The notes: generated from the sequence alone by a model not told the origin. 64,000 nucleotides of DNA from Corynebacterium curieae (GCF_027570035.1 NZ_JAKMUU010000001.1:124001-188000); one strand, 5' to 3'; counted from the first letter of the stretch, positions 40,304-53,580 are shown. Translations and numbers: made by a program.

Positions 40304-41551
40304 CTACTCCCGCAACATTTGATTCACCGCCGCCAAGATTTGAGCGGCCACCACCTGTTTCGAGCCATGCTCTACCCGTTGCGGTTCTACCCCAGAACCC
40401 AGAATCCAGCCTTCATTGGATTTCTGTCCGAAAGTCTTATCACGACCTACTTCATTAGCCATGAGTACATCGCAGCCCTTTCGAGCAAACTTCTCTTGCG
40501 CGTACTCTAATGCGGATTTATCGGCATCACCCGTTTCGGCAGCGAATCCTACGATCACGCACTCAGCGGGAAGTTCTGCGCGAGCGCGTGCAGCGACGAG
40601 CCCTTTTAGTACATCCGGATTCTCCACGAGGTGAAGCGTTGAAAGCGCATCATCCGCTAGACCCTTTTTCATCTTGGACTCTGCAACCTCGGCAGGGCGA
40701 AAATCAGAGACGGCTGCGGCCATGATAACAACGTCCGCATCGCGCGCCTCCTCGCGCATAGCCCGCTCTAGCTCACGTGTGGAGATGATACTGCGCACCT
40801 TCGCACCGCTGGGCACCGGGAGCGGGGCTGTATTGCCCGCCACTATGGTTACGTCAGCCCCCATCTGACAAGCCCATTCCGCGAGCGCAAAACCTTGCCT
40901 CCCAGAGGACCGATTGCCCAAATAGCGCACGGGATCCAACTCTTCGCGAGTACCACCGGCAGAAATGACCACCTTTTTGCCCTTCCACCGATGCTCTACC
41001 CGGTATCCCGCCAATTCCGTGCGCACGATCTCTGCAATCTGGTCCGGCTCTGGCAGACGCCCTGGACCAGAGTCCGCGCCCGTCAAACGACCATGTGCGG
41101 GCTCTATGACGGTCATCCCGCGGCGCCGTAAAGTGGCCACATTATCTTGCGTAGCGGGGTTGAGCCACATTTCCGTATGCATAGCTGGCGCTATAATCAC
41201 TGGGCAGGTGGCCACTAGAACTGTGGCGGTGAGCAGGTCATCCGCCCGCCCTGTAGCCAACCTTGCAATCAGGTCAGCGGTAGCGGGAGCTATGACCACA
41301 GCATCCGCGTGCTGCCCCACATTTACGTGTTGGACCTCATCCACTGCATCAAAAACAGTCGTGGATACTGGGTGGCCAGATAGCGCCTCAAATGTAGCTG
41401 CGCCAACAAAGTTCAACGCATTCTCCGTGGGCACCACCCGCACGTCATCGCCAGCTTCCTTAAAGTTGCGCACGAGGTGGCAAGCCTTATACGCAGCGAT
41501 GCCGCCAGCAACGCCCACTACAATATTGCGAGAGGTATCTAATTCAGTCAC
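40304..41551 (-). CDS. coaBC: Bifunctional phosphopantothenoylcysteine decarboxylase / phosphopantothenate-cysteine ligase CoaBC
   Basis: A 415-residue coenzyme A biosynthesis enzyme (Dfp). The flavin-dependent decarboxylase half has GVAGGIAAYKACHLVR, VQHVNVGQ with the active-site His, and APAMHTEMW. The ligase half has VVISAGGTREELDPVRYLGN and SSGRQGFALAEWA. The frame extends to 41593, but GTG 41551 gives the usual start MTELDTSRNIVVG. It lies between rpoZ and metK, behind a structured terminator. Confidence 0.95.
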   Translation of the reverse strand: MTELDTSRNIVVGVAGGIAAYKACHLVRNFKEAGDDVRVVPTENALNFVGAATFEALSGHPVSTTVFDAVDEVQHVNVGQHADAVVIAPATADLIARLATGRADDLLTATVLVATCPVIIAPAMHTEMWLNPATQDNVATLRRRGMTVIEPAHGRLTGADSGPGRLPEPDQIAEIVRTELAGYRVEHRWKGKKVVISAGGTREELDPVRYLGNRSSGRQGFALAEWACQMGADVTIVAGNTAPLPVPSGAKVRSIISTRELERAMREEARDADVVIMAAAVSDFRPAEVAESKMKKGLADDALSTLHLVENPDVLKGLVAARARAELPAECVIVGFAAETGDADKSALEYAQEKFARKGCDVLMANEVGRDKTFGQKSNEGWILGSGVEPQRVEHGSKQVVAAQILAAVNQMLRE

Positions 41552-41582
41552 ATCGCACGATGGTACCTGCCCATACAAAGAA

Positions 41583-41651
41583 AGGCTCCGCACACCGCCA
41601 TTAAACGTTTTCTCATAATGAGAGTCATGCCTCTAGCGGCATGTGGAGCCT
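41583..41651 (-). terminator. Multi-stem terminator-like structure after rpoZ
   Basis: Outer arms AGGCTCC/GGAGCCT (41583-41589 with 41645-41651) enclose a perfect inner stem CATGCC/GGCATG (41626-41631 with 41638-41643) and a small CTCAT-ATGAG element. On the minus strand the outer stem is followed by TTCTTTG, so it probably ends or attenuates the rpoZ transcript before coaBC. Confidence 0.65.
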
Positions 41652-41679
41652 AAAAAGCTTCAGCGAGCCGAGCTGCTTG

Positions 41680-41982
41680 CTACTTGCCTTCCTCGTGGTC
41701 AAGTAGACCAGCATCGATCTCGCGCAACGCGATGGACAAAGGCTTCTCGCCAGGCTCTGGGGTAACCAGTGGGCCTACGAACTCGAAGACACCTTCATCC
41801 TGCTCTTGGTAGTAGCTATTGATCTGGCGTGCACGCTTTGCGGCAAAGATGACCAAAGCATACTTAGAAGAAACCTTGTCCAAAAGCTCATCGATCGGCG
41901 GATCGGTAATGCCAATCGGATCATCAAATACTGGCTCCGCCTTTGCGGCTTCAGTGTTAGAAGGGGTGGTCACGTTAGTCAC
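41680..41982 (-). CDS. rpoZ: RNA polymerase omega subunit
   Basis: A 100-residue omega subunit. The conserved core is [35 protein letters not shown], with the actinobacterial C-terminal [10 protein letters not shown]. Several in-frame starts cluster upstream (GTG 41988, 41982, 41973). GTG 41982 is 5 bases after AAAGG and is preferred. It stabilises beta-prime assembly. It follows gmk on the same strand, the usual gmk-rpoZ pair. Confidence 0.95.
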   Translation of the reverse strand: MTNVTTPSNTEAAKAEPVFDDPIGITDPPIDELLDKVSSKYALVIFAAKRARQINSYYQEQDEGVFEFVGPLVTPEPGEKPLSIALREIDAGLLDHEEGK

Positions 41983-42023
41983 ATGCACCTTTACATTGAT
42001 TGAAGATGGTCAGAAAAGGAGGC

Positions 42024-42593
42024 CTATGCTCGCAGGATATCACTAATGGCAGTAACTGCTTCATCCAGATTATCGTTCACAACAATGTGATCGAATTCGT
42101 CCTGTGCGGCTAGTTCCTCGTGCGCAGTTTGCAACCTACGGTCAATGACGTCTTGCGGCTCAGTACCGCGACCGGTTAGCCGCTCTACAAGTACTTCCCA
42201 AGACGGGGGCGCCAAAAAGACCAGGTCCGCTTCCGGCAGCGCCTTCTTTACGCTCCGAGCACCCGCCAGATCAACTTCCACGAGCACCGGACGGCCTGCG
42301 GCCAAAGCTTCCTCTACCGGCTGAGCGGGTGTTCCAGATCGCTGTAAGCCACCGTGGATATCAGCCCATTCGAGCATCTCCCCAGCGTCTATGTGCTCTT
42401 GGAAGGCTTCTGGGGTAACGAAGAAATAGTCAACGCCATCCTTCTCCCCTGGGCGGGGCTGGCGCGTCGTCATAGACACGCTGAAATATAGCCCCTCGAC
42501 GTCACTGCGCAGACGCGAAACTACGGTGGATTTTCCCACTGCGGAAGGCCCCGCCAATACGACGAGGCGCCCGCGTGCAGTTGCGTCGGCCAT
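42024..42593 (-). CDS. gmk: Guanylate kinase
   Basis: A 189-residue kinase converting GMP to GDP. The P-loop is GPSAVGKS (15-22), followed by [22 protein letters not shown] for GMP binding and [20 protein letters not shown] in the lid/core. It starts 8 bases after mihF without a clear ribosome site, suggesting translational coupling to mihF. Confidence 0.97.
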   Translation of the reverse strand: MADATARGRLVVLAGPSAVGKSTVVSRLRSDVEGLYFSVSMTTRQPRPGEKDGVDYFFVTPEAFQEHIDAGEMLEWADIHGGLQRSGTPAQPVEEALAAGRPVLVEVDLAGARSVKKALPEADLVFLAPPSWEVLVERLTGRGTEPQDVIDRRLQTAHEELAAQDEFDHIVVNDNLDEAVTAISDILRA

Positions 42594-42601
42594 AGTTGTG
42601 A

Positions 42602-42922
42602 CTATTCGCCGTAGCCGAAGCGCTCAAGAAGCGCACGACGCTGACGCTCACCCAAGCCGCGCAGGCGACGGGTCTGAGCGATCTCCAGGTCCTCCATAAT
42701 TTCCTTAGCCTTGACCTTGCCGACCTTTGGCAGAGCCTCGAGGAGTGCAGAAACCTTGGTCTTGCCGATGATCTCATCGGTCTCAGCCTTTTCGAGCACG
42801 TCCTTCAGGTCGGTCTCACCGCGCTTGAGCGCGGCCTTGAGCTCAGCGCGAGCCTTGCGGGCCTCAGCGGCCTTAGCTAGAGCTTCCTTGCGCTGCTCAT
42901 CAGTCAACTTTGGAAGGGCCAC
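42602..42922 (-). CDS. mihF: Actinobacterial integration host factor MihF
   Basis: A 106-residue helical, basic nucleoid-associated protein of the actinobacterial IHF family. The first half is a charged coiled helix ([20 protein letters not shown]). The second half carries a helix-two-turn-helix-like [16 protein letters not shown] and the C-terminal [18 protein letters not shown] 42922 follows GGAGG 6 bases upstream. It heads mihF-gmk-rpoZ, with a well-formed promoter. Confidence 0.95.
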   Translation of the reverse strand: MALPKLTDEQRKEALAKAAEARKARAELKAALKRGETDLKDVLEKAETDEIIGKTKVSALLEALPKVGKVKAKEIMEDLEIAQTRRLRGLGERQRRALLERFGYGE

Positions 42923-42996
42923 GGGTTTCCTCCGATTCATTAGATTGATTCTGTTACGTCTAGTACTTGGTACCAGATTTCGGCTCCCTAACGCAG

Positions 42997-43024
42997 TTTA
43001 TACACTGCGGAAAGTTATCAATAA
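42997..43024 (-). promoter_or_regulatory. mihF promoter with an inverted repeat over the -10 box
   Basis: On the minus strand TTATTG (43019-43024) and TATAAA (42997-43002) are 16 bases apart, about 75-100 bases before mihF. The -10 box lies inside a 6-base-arm repeat, CGCAGT-N6-ACTGCG on the plus strand (42992-43009), so the core promoter is itself an operator-like dyad. Confidence 0.65.
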
Positions 43025-43149
43025 CCTTCGAGCGAACCGACTTCTGGCAATCCTAGCACTGCTCATTGAACGGTGGCGATTAGAAGGTTCAAAAGCACGC
43101 CTATTTTAGCACGTCACCGCACATACCTTAAACAAAGTACCAGGTAAGC

Positions 43150-43177
43150 GGCGCGGCCTATAATCAGCCACGCCACT
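43150..43177 (-). terminator. Probable terminator after pyrF
   Basis: On the minus strand a 10-base-pair stem GTGGCGTGGC/GCCGCGCCGC, with two G-U pairs and an eight-to-nine-base loop, follows the pyrF stop within 10 bases. The tail is only weakly T-rich. It would end the pyr operon before mihF. Confidence 0.55.
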
Positions 43178-43181
43178 GCAT

Positions 43182-44004
43182 TTAGCCTTGAAATTCCTCA
43201 GCCGTTCGCACGACGGCTTTACGCAGGTCAGCTACGCTAGGCCCCTGCTCAAGCACGGCCCTGGACACATTGGCAAAGCCCAGCGACGGACACTCTGAGA
43301 CAATGTTGTGCACCTGTTCTGGGCCGGCCCCCTGGGCGCCTACGCCGGGCAAGAGTACCGGACCATTAAGCGCGTCTAGGCAGGGCGGATTATCTAAGGT
43401 AGCGCCAACCACTACTCCCACGTTGCCCGGCACACCAGCCTTGTGCGCTGATACGTTATACGCCGCACATTCATCGACGACTGCCTGCGCGATAGTGCCC
43501 TGCTCGCCTACCGGGACCGATTGAATGGCGCGAGCCTCCGGGTTGGAGGTCGCCGCCAAGACAAAGATTCCGCGGCCGGTTTCTTCTGCCTTAGTAAATA
43601 CCGGGCCGAGTGCGCCGACGCCCAGATAAGGTGACACGGTCACCGAATCCGCACGCAACGGGGACTGCTCATCCAGCCATGCATCCGCGTATCCGGCCAT
43701 GGTCGATCCGATATCGCCACGCTTGGCATCTGCGAGGGTTAGGCATTCCGCATCGCGCAAGGCAGCCAACACGTCCTCGAGGACCGCAAACCCGCGAGAT
43801 CCGAATCTCTCGAAGAAGGCAACCTGTGGTTTAACCAGGGCGGCAGTATCGCTAAAGGCTTCAACGCAGCGCATGCTAAAGCTGCGCAGCCCATCCGCTG
43901 TAGGCTCCAAGCCCCACTTCTCCAAGAGGTATGGGTGCGGATCAATGCCCACGCAAAGTCGGCCGCGTGCTTGTCCCGCCGCTTCGAGGCGCTGGCCAAA
44001 TCCT

Positions 44005-44021
<17 letters not shown>
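43182..44021 (-). CDS. pyrF: Orotidine 5'-phosphate decarboxylase (PyrF type 2)
   Basis: A 279-residue decarboxylase for the last step of UMP synthesis. [18 protein letters not shown] carries the catalytic Lys-Asp network of the actinobacterial type-2 PyrF. ATG 44021 overlaps the carB 3' end by 17 bases, so the genes are coupled. It is the last gene of pyrR-pyrB-pyrC-carA-carB-pyrF. Confidence 0.96.
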
Positions 44022-47346
<3,325 letters not shown>

Positions 47347-47371
47347 AGTTATTCTTCCTTTTCCTGGTTGT

Positions 47372-48532
47372 CTACTTATTTGGGGTGTGGTTAGCCATCA
47401 GTTCTTCAAACTGATCAAATAGCGGGTTGGCATCGTGCGGGCCCGCAGCGGATTCCGGGTGGTACTGCACGGAGTAGGCCATGCCGTTGCGCAGTGCCAC
47501 GCCCTCAACGGTGTCATCATTAAGGCAGATGTGGGTGACCTGTGCGGGGCCGAAGTCGGTGGCAAACTCGGCGTCCTTATCCTCTAGGTCATAGCTTTCC
47601 GGCGCCTTGAGCGCGAAGCCGTGATTCTGGGAGGTGATGTCGATCTTGCCGGTTACACCATTGCGCACCGGCACGTTGATGCCGCGGTGGCCGAACTTCA
47701 TCTTGTAGGTATCTAAGCCCAGCGCACGGCCCAAGAGCTGGTTGCCAAAGCAGATGCCAAAGAACGGAATCTTTGCCTCGAGCACCTGCTTGATAATGCC
47801 CACCATTTCATCAGCAGTAGCCGGGTCACCCGGGCCGTTGGAGACGAAGACGCCATCCGGGTTATAAGACTGCACCTTGTCAAAGGAGGTATTAGCTGGC
47901 ACGACGATGGATTCAATTCCGCGCTGAGCAAAGTGGCGCGGGGTCGCGGTCTTAACGCCCATGTCAAAGGCAACGACGGTGTACTTCTTCTCCCCTACAG
48001 CCTCAATCGTGTAGGGCTCGTCAGTCGATACCTCTGCGGCAAGATCGGCGCCTTCCATGGAGTCTTGGGACTTAACTTCTTTCAGTAGCTCCTCTACTGG
48101 GCGCTGAGCATCTTCACCGGAGAACAGGCCGGCGGCGATGGAGCCGTAGTTGCGCAGGTGGCGTACCAAGGTGCGGGTATCGATGCCGCGGATTCCAATG
48201 ACCCCCTGCTTTTCCATCTCTTCGCTCAAGCTGCGCTCTGCGCGCCAGTTGGATACGCGCTGTGCAAGGTCGCGGATAACGAGGCCAGCAACCCAGATAC
48301 GGTTGCCGTGGGACTCGTTGTCCTCATCATTCCAACCGGTATTGCCAATGTGCGGCGCGGCGGATACCACGATCTGGCGGTGGTAGGACGGGTCCGTCAT
48401 GGTTTCCTGGTAGCCGGTCATCGCCGTGGTGAATACGGCCTCGCCCAAGGTGGTGCCGGTGGCGCCAAAGCCATAACCGCGGAAGGTTCGCCCGTCCGCG
48501 AGAACGAGGATTGCTGGGGTTCTATCAGTCAC
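47372..48532 (-). CDS. carA: Carbamoyl-phosphate synthase small subunit
   Basis: A 386-residue glutamine amidotransferase subunit. The class I GATase site is [13 protein letters not shown] with the nucleophile Cys; [13 protein letters not shown] holds the His-Glu pair. The N-terminal domain begins [21 protein letters not shown]. The frame reaches 48574 and includes an ATG at 48553, but GTG 48532 has AAAGG 7 bases upstream and is preferred. Sits between pyrC and carB. Confidence 0.96.
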   Translation of the reverse strand: MTDRTPAILVLADGRTFRGYGFGATGTTLGEAVFTTAMTGYQETMTDPSYHRQIVVSAAPHIGNTGWNDEDNESHGNRIWVAGLVIRDLAQRVSNWRAERSLSEEMEKQGVIGIRGIDTRTLVRHLRNYGSIAAGLFSGEDAQRPVEELLKEVKSQDSMEGADLAAEVSTDEPYTIEAVGEKKYTVVAFDMGVKTATPRHFAQRGIESIVVPANTSFDKVQSYNPDGVFVSNGPGDPATADEMVGIIKQVLEAKIPFFGICFGNQLLGRALGLDTYKMKFGHRGINVPVRNGVTGKIDITSQNHGFALKAPESYDLEDKDAEFATDFGPAQVTHICLNDDTVEGVALRNGMAYSVQYHPESAAGPHDANPLFDQFEELMANHTPNK

Positions 48533-48576
48533 GTCGTGGCCTTTCTCTGCCATATAGGTGGTTTCAGTGTGCAAGG

Positions 48577-49914
48577 TTAGTCTTCTTCGGAGGCTGCCAA
48601 GTCAAAAGTGACGGCGCCTCGCAAAATGGTGTAGGTAACGCGGGCACCAAATTCTTCGCCAGCGTACGGGTTGTTTTCGGACTTGGAGGCTAGCTTGGAG
48701 GAATCAGAAACCCAGTGGTGGTCTGGGTCCACAATGGTCAAGTTAGCTGGCTCGCCTTCTGCGATAGGACGGCCATGGCCTGGCAGGCGGGTAATTTCTG
48801 CAGGGCGCTCGGACATGACGCGGGCGACAAAGCGCCAATCGGCCAGCCCGGACTCGACGAAGATTTTGGCGATGACAGCCAAAGAAGATTCCAGGCCCAA
48901 CATGCCTGGGCGGGCATTTTCAAATTCCACGCACTTGTCTTCGGAGCCGTGCGGGGCGTGGTCGGTGGCAACGCAATCGATGGTGCCGTTGAGCAGCGCC
49001 TCGCGCAGTGCCGCGGTATCGCGCTCTTCGCGCAGCGGCGGGTTGACGCGGAAGAGGCCATCGTAGGTGCGCAGCTTGTCATCGGTCATCAACAGGTGGT
49101 GCGGGGTTACCTCGGCGGTGAGCGGAATATCCTGCTCCTTTGCCCACTTCAGCAGCTCCACGGTGCCCTGGGTCGAAGCGTGGCAGATGTGCACGCGGTT
49201 GCCATAGTCGCGCGCCAACAGGGCGTCACGAGCCACGATGGATTCTTCCGCCACGCGCGGCCAACCGCGCAGGCCTAGCTTGGCCGCGGTCTCGCCCTCA
49301 TGGGCAGAAGCACCGCCGGTCATGCGGTCATCCTCGGCGTGCTGAGCCAGCAGCACGTCCATGCCCTTGGCATATTCCAAGGCGCGACGCATCAGCTGCG
49401 GATCCTGGACGCACTTGCCGTCATCGGAGAACATGCGGACCTTGGCATCCGAGCGGGCCATCATGCCGAACTCAGTAAGGGTCTTGCCTTCCAGGCCCTT
49501 GGTTATGGAGCCCACCGGGTGGACGTCGCACAGCGCCAAAGCTTGGGACTTTGCCCATACGGACTCAGCGATGATCGGCTGGTCGGTTACCGGGTTGGTA
49601 TTAGCCATGGTGAACACGGCGGTAAAACCGCCCTTGGCGGCAGCCTTGGAGCCGGTCTCGATGGTCTCAGTGTCCTCACGGCCGGGCTCGCGCAGGTGCA
49701 CGTGCATATCCACCAAGCCCGGCAGAAGTACGTCGCCCTGGCCGTCGATGACCTGTGCGTCCTCGGCTTCTGCCGTGGCGCCGATGGCAGCAATAATGCC
49801 GTCCTTGACCAAGACATCGGTGGGCTCGCCTTCGCCGTACAGGCGCACATTGCGAATCACGAGCGGGGCTTCCGCCGGCGCGGAAAGGCGACCGGTTTCC
49901 GGGTAAGTAGTCAT
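48577..49914 (-). CDS. pyrC: Dihydroorotase
   Basis: A 445-residue amidohydrolase closing carbamoyl-aspartate to dihydroorotate. Zinc ligands lie in [15 protein letters not shown], with further metal/substrate residues in [25 protein letters not shown] and [20 protein letters not shown] precedes the ATG. It lies between pyrB and carA in the pyr operon. Confidence 0.97.
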   Translation of the reverse strand: MTTYPETGRLSAPAEAPLVIRNVRLYGEGEPTDVLVKDGIIAAIGATAEAEDAQVIDGQGDVLLPGLVDMHVHLREPGREDTETIETGSKAAAKGGFTAVFTMANTNPVTDQPIIAESVWAKSQALALCDVHPVGSITKGLEGKTLTEFGMMARSDAKVRMFSDDGKCVQDPQLMRRALEYAKGMDVLLAQHAEDDRMTGGASAHEGETAAKLGLRGWPRVAEESIVARDALLARDYGNRVHICHASTQGTVELLKWAKEQDIPLTAEVTPHHLLMTDDKLRTYDGLFRVNPPLREERDTAALREALLNGTIDCVATDHAPHGSEDKCVEFENARPGMLGLESSLAVIAKIFVESGLADWRFVARVMSERPAEITRLPGHGRPIAEGEPANLTIVDPDHHWVSDSSKLASKSENNPYAGEEFGARVTYTILRGAVTFDLAASEED

Positions 49915-49948
49915 TGTCTCTCCCTAAAGTTGAATGTGGGTCGCGGTT

Positions 49949-50905
49949 TTAGATGCCGGCGTTTTCGCCATTGGTCAGCAGGGTAAACAGCACCGCCATG
50001 CGGGCGTGCACACCGTTGTGCACCTGCTGCAGGACCGCAGTTTTGTCCAAATCAGCGACGCCATAGTTAATCTCCATGCCGCGCAGCATGGGGCCTGGGT
50101 GCATGACGATGGCGTCTTTGTGCATGGCCGCCGCGCGATCCTTGGATAGGCCAAAGAGGTTGGCGTACTCGCGGTGGGAGGGGAAGAATCCGCCGTTCAT
50201 GCGCTCTTGCTGCACGCGCAGCATCATGACGACGTCGGCGTCTGCGATTTCTGCATCAAAGTCATAGGACACGCGCACCGGCCAATTTTCTACCCCAAAG
50301 GGCATGAGGGTGGCGGGGCCAACGAGGGTTACCTCTGCACCGAGGGTGGTGCGTAAATCTACGTTGGAGCGCACGACGCGCGAGTGCAGGCAATCGCCCA
50401 CAATCTTTACCTTCAGTCCGGCAAAGCCTTCGTCGCTGTGCAGGCCCAAGCGCTGGCGCATCGTCACGGCGTCGAGCAGCGCCTGCGTTGGGTGCTGGTG
50501 CGCGCCATCGCCCGCGTTGATCACTGAAGGGCCCTGACCATTTGGGGCAACCCACTGGGCTAGTTGCTGCGGCGCACCGGAGGAAGGGTGGCGCATGATG
50601 ATAGCATCGGCGCCGATGGCGGCCAAGGTAAGGCCCGTATCCTTCAGGGACTCGCCCTTCTTTACCGAGGAGGTGGAGGCAGACAGATTAATAACGTCCG
50701 CAGACATCCACTTTCCGGCCGTTTCAAAGGAAGACCGGGTGCGGGTGGAGTTTTCATAAAAGAGGGTATAGATAGTCCGTCCGCGCAGGGTCGGCAACTT
50801 CTTTACCTCGCGGCCTTCGAGGGCCTCGCGGAAGCGATCCGCTTCATCCATCAGACCGATAATTTCGCTTCTGTCCAGTTCGGCCATATCGATGAGGTGC
50901 TTCAT
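49949..50905 (-). CDS. pyrB: Aspartate carbamoyltransferase catalytic subunit
   Basis: A 318-residue transcarbamoylase. Carbamoyl-phosphate binding motif [17 protein letters not shown] and the second-substrate segment [16 protein letters not shown] are intact. No pyrI regulatory subunit is nearby, as usual for actinobacteria. It starts 2 bases after the pyrR stop with GGGGAGG upstream. Confidence 0.97.
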   Translation of the reverse strand: MKHLIDMAELDRSEIIGLMDEADRFREALEGREVKKLPTLRGRTIYTLFYENSTRTRSSFETAGKWMSADVINLSASTSSVKKGESLKDTGLTLAAIGADAIIMRHPSSGAPQQLAQWVAPNGQGPSVINAGDGAHQHPTQALLDAVTMRQRLGLHSDEGFAGLKVKIVGDCLHSRVVRSNVDLRTTLGAEVTLVGPATLMPFGVENWPVRVSYDFDAEIADADVVMMLRVQQERMNGGFFPSHREYANLFGLSKDRAAAMHKDAIVMHPGPMLRGMEINYGVADLDKTAVLQQVHNGVHARMAVLFTLLTNGENAGI

Positions 50906-50907
50906 GG

Positions 50908-51516
50908 TTATGCCTCCCCCGCTTCGGAGCCGGCTCTATCGGTAGTTGCGGCGGCTCGGGTCAATACGACCGCGTCGCGGCCGTCAATCTCGCTGTTGTA
51001 TACGGTGACATCTTCTTCTCGCGCGGTGGGCAGATTCTTACCCACATAGTCGGCGCGGATAGGAACCTCGCGGTGGCCGCGATCTACAAGGACGGCCAGC
51101 TGAATAATGTCCGGGCGGCCCACGTCGCTCAACGCATCCAAGGCAGCGCGGATAGTGCGGCCGGAATACAGCACATCGTCAACCAAAATGACGGTGGCAT
51201 TATCGATGCCGCCGGTGGGAATCGTCGTCGGTTGGAGTGCGCGATGCGGCTTATTCAAAAGGTCATCGCGGTAAAGGGTGATATCGAGGGAGCCCCATGG
51301 GACTGCAACCCCGGAAAATTCTTCAATCTTGTGCGCTAGGCGCTGTGCAAGTGGCACGCCACCAGAGGGAATGCCAAGCAGAATGACCCACGGTGCGTCC
51401 GCGGAATCGAGCGCCGTTTTTTCAATGATCTGGTGCGCGATGCGTGCAACGGTACGCGAAACGTCATCGGAGCTTAAAAGCTCTAGCTTGTTCGCGGTGG
51501 CGTCAGTTCCACTCAT
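50908..51516 (-). CDS. pyrR: Bifunctional pyr operon regulator / uracil phosphoribosyltransferase PyrR
   Basis: A 202-residue PRTase-fold RNA-binding regulator. The PRPP-binding loop is [13 protein letters not shown] (109-121). [16 protein letters not shown] precedes it. In Bacillus and mycobacteria it binds pyr mRNA when UMP is high. The RNA just before its own start resembles a PyrR-binding loop. It heads the pyr operon and is divergent from the epimerase gene. Confidence 0.96.
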   Translation of the reverse strand: MSGTDATANKLELLSSDDVSRTVARIAHQIIEKTALDSADAPWVILLGIPSGGVPLAQRLAHKIEEFSGVAVPWGSLDITLYRDDLLNKPHRALQPTTIPTGGIDNATVILVDDVLYSGRTIRAALDALSDVGRPDIIQLAVLVDRGHREVPIRADYVGKNLPTAREEDVTVYNSEIDGRDAVVLTRAAATTDRAGSEAGEA

Positions 51517-51562
51517 CGTGACCTCCTTCCCCGCCTCACGGTGCGGTCTTTAAAGGATGCCG
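51517..51562 (-). promoter_or_regulatory. PyrR-binding leader overlapping the pyrR ribosome site
   Basis: On the minus strand the leader reads CTTTAAAGACC, then CACCGTGAGGCGGGGAAGGAGG directly over the ribosome site (each part given separately). The GTGAGGC loop flanked by pairing strands and ending in GGAAGGAGG resembles the PyrR-binding leader of mycobacterial pyr operons, which acts by blocking translation. No terminator/antiterminator pair is evident. Confidence 0.62.
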
Positions 51563-51579
51563 GTTGATGGTCTCAAAAA

Positions 51580-51597
51580 TGTCTATGCTGTTAGACA
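51580..51597. promoter_or_regulatory. Inverted repeat between pyrR and the divergent epimerase gene
   Basis: TGTCTA (51580-51585) and TAGACA (51592-51597) are perfect arms around six bases. The half-sites are those of an McbR box but facing the opposite way, so it is not a standard McbR site. It is placed to affect either divergent gene. Confidence 0.5.
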
Positions 51598-51661
51598 CAA
51601 AAGACTCTAGCACCTTCCCCACCATTTGGGTGTGGGCATATAGAAGGAGGCGCATCACCCA

Positions 51662-53014
51662 GTGAGTTTCACCGCTGAACACGTAGTTCCCGCCCCGCGC
51701 GAGCAAGTCTGGCGGTGGCATACCCGCCAAGGCGCTTTAGCCCGCCTAAACGCGCCCTTTACCTTCATGAAGCCCATCCAGCAGGCAGAGAATCTGGGCG
51801 ATGGTACCTCCATTTTGGGCCTTCCGGGCGGCCTGCGCTGGACCGCTCAGCACGTGCTTTCCCAATACCGCGAGGGCTATGAATTCACCGACGTCTGCGT
51901 AAACTCCCCTATCCGCAGATTCGCTAAATGGCAGCACCATCACACCTTTGCGGATCACCCAAGCGGCACGCTTGTTCGCGATGAAGTCTCGACCCGCATC
52001 CCTTCCGCGGCGCTGAAATCGGTTTTTGCCTACCGTCAGCACCAGCTCATTGAGGATTTTTCCTTTCTCCAGCGGCTTGCCGACGCCTCCTTAAACACCC
52101 AACCACTAACCATCGCCATGACCGGCTCGCGCGGCAGCGTAGGCACAGCGCTCAGCGCACAACTGCGCACCACCGGGCACACGGTAATCCAGCTCGTGCG
52201 CGGCACGGCGACTAAGGGGCAGCGTACCTGGCGACCAGAACATCCCGATCCCGACCTCTTGCACGGGGTCGACGTTCTTGTTCACCTAGCCGGCGAGCCC
52301 ATCTTCGGCCGCTTCAATGACGAGCACAAGGCCGCCATCCGCGATTCCCGCGTTGGCCCCACCGAGCCCCTTGCCCGTCTAGCGGGAACTACGGATTCCG
52401 TCCACACCATGGTCTGCGCTTCTGCAGTGGGCTACTACGGAGCCGACCGCGGCGATGAAGTCCTCACCGAGGAATCCGCACCTGGCGAGGGCTTCCTCGC
52501 AGACGTTGTGGTCGACTGGGAACGCGCCTGCGAGCCCGCCCGCACCGCGGGCACCCGCGTGGTCAATATCCGCACCGGCATCGCCATGTCAGGCGGTTCC
52601 GGCCTCCTGCCGCTGCTGCGCGCCCTCTTCTCTACCGGCCTTGGCGGCCCTTTCGGCGACGGTGAGTTCTGGTTCAGCTGGATCGCCCTCGATGATCTGA
52701 CGGATGCCTATTTCCGCGCCATCGTAGACGATTCGCTAGAAGGCCCGGTCAATGCGGCCTCGCCTAACCCGGTGCTCAACAAAGACTTCGTAAAAGCCCT
52801 CGGCGCCGAGTTGCACCGCCCGGCCGTGCTGCCTGTTCCGCCCTTCGGACCCGCAATCTTGCTGGGCAAGGAAGGTGCCCAAGAGTTGGCCCTAGCGCAA
52901 CAACGCGTAAGCCCCACGGTTCTGCAGAACAGTGGACATACGTTCCGCTACCCCACAATTGATACTGCCCTCGCCCACGAACTCGGCGGCGAGCGCCTAT
53001 GGCAGTCCCAGTAG
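51662..53014 (+). CDS. SRPBCC domain-NAD(P)-dependent epimerase fusion (TIGR01777 family)
   Basis: A 450-residue fusion. Residues about 1-150 form a START/SRPBCC-like ligand-binding domain (FTAEHVVPAPREQVWRWHTR). From about 155 a short-chain-dehydrogenase fold begins with IAMTGSRGSVGTALSAQL, and the TIGR01777/YfcH hallmark GYYGADRGDEVLTEESAPG follows. The actinobacterial fusion is common but its substrate is unknown. The GTG start is 12 bases from GAAGGAGG, a long spacing. Confidence 0.9.
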   Translation: MSFTAEHVVPAPREQVWRWHTRQGALARLNAPFTFMKPIQQAENLGDGTSILGLPGGLRWTAQHVLSQYREGYEFTDVCVNSPIRRFAKWQHHHTFADHPSGTLVRDEVSTRIPSAALKSVFAYRQHQLIEDFSFLQRLADASLNTQPLTIAMTGSRGSVGTALSAQLRTTGHTVIQLVRGTATKGQRTWRPEHPDPDLLHGVDVLVHLAGEPIFGRFNDEHKAAIRDSRVGPTEPLARLAGTTDSVHTMVCASAVGYYGADRGDEVLTEESAPGEGFLADVVVDWERACEPARTAGTRVVNIRTGIAMSGGSGLLPLLRALFSTGLGGPFGDGEFWFSWIALDDLTDAYFRAIVDDSLEGPVNAASPNPVLNKDFVKALGAELHRPAVLPVPPFGPAILLGKEGAQELALAQQRVSPTVLQNSGHTFRYPTIDTALAHELGGERLWQSQ

Positions 53015-53040
53015 CGGATTCCGAACTTAGGTAAACTAGC

Positions 53041-53054
53041 AAAGGTTGACCTTT
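53041..53054. promoter_or_regulatory. Palindrome overlapping a -35-like box upstream of the YbjN pair
   Basis: AAAGGT-TG-ACCTTT is a perfect 6-base-arm repeat. It overlaps TTGACC (53046-53051), a good -35 candidate for the YbjN genes that begin 38 bases later. Likely a repressor or activator site; regulator unknown. Confidence 0.45.
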
Positions 53055-53088
53055 ATCCCCGATTAGTACATGGATTGAGACTACTTAA

Positions 53089-53580
53089 GTGTCTGAAGAA
53101 CCAACCCTGTATCCCGATACGCCGGTAGAGCCCGTAATTCTCGAGCGCATCGGCGAGATCTTTGCATCTGAGAACCTGGAATACCGCCTCGAAGAGCAGC
53201 CAGTGAGCGAGGAAGAGACCGTGCAGATCCTGCGCACGGGTTTCTCCAACGTCGCCATCGCCATGCAGGTGCGCGATGATGTGCTCGTGGCAGATTCCGT
53301 CTGGCGCGGCAACGTGCCTTCTTCTGAGGGCCCAAGCCTGTTGACGGTGCTCAACCAGTGGAACCAGCAGCACTTCGCGCCGACCCTGCGCTTCTTTGAG
53401 TCAGCCGAGAATAACCTCGCCGTCTCCGGCGTGCGCGAGATCAACATTGCCCACGGTTTGTCCCGCAACCAGATCGGCGCCTTCGTGATGTCCACGCTGG
53501 ATTCTATGCTGCAGTCCTTCGCCTTCGTGGAAGAACACTACCCACAGCTCGTGACTTGGGAGGAGCACAACCATGACTAA
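53089..53580 (+). CDS. YbjN domain-containing protein (first of pair)
   Basis: A 163-residue soluble acidic protein of the YbjN family, a fold related to type III secretion chaperones. It has no catalytic motif. Features include RLEEQPVSEEETVQILRTGF and a central LLTVLNQWNQQHFAPTL. It overlaps the second YbjN gene by 8 bases, so the two are probably made together and may form a complex. Starts at a GTG without a strong ribosome site. Function unknown. Confidence 0.88.
   Translation: MSEEPTLYPDTPVEPVILERIGEIFASENLEYRLEEQPVSEEETVQILRTGFSNVAIAMQVRDDVLVADSVWRGNVPSSEGPSLLTVLNQWNQQHFAPTLRFFESAENNLAVSGVREINIAHGLSRNQIGAFVMSTLDSMLQSFAFVEEHYPQLVTWEEHNHD

Noticed and set aside
41150..41200. APAMHTEMW in CoaBC instead of the PAMN motif seen in Escherichia coli
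   Set aside because: As I recall it, actinobacterial CoaBC proteins commonly have His here, so it is a lineage trait and not an anomaly.
53025..53045. DtxR-like sequence TTAGGTAAACTA before the YbjN genes
   Set aside because: Only one half of the 19-base DtxR consensus matches; the second half does not.
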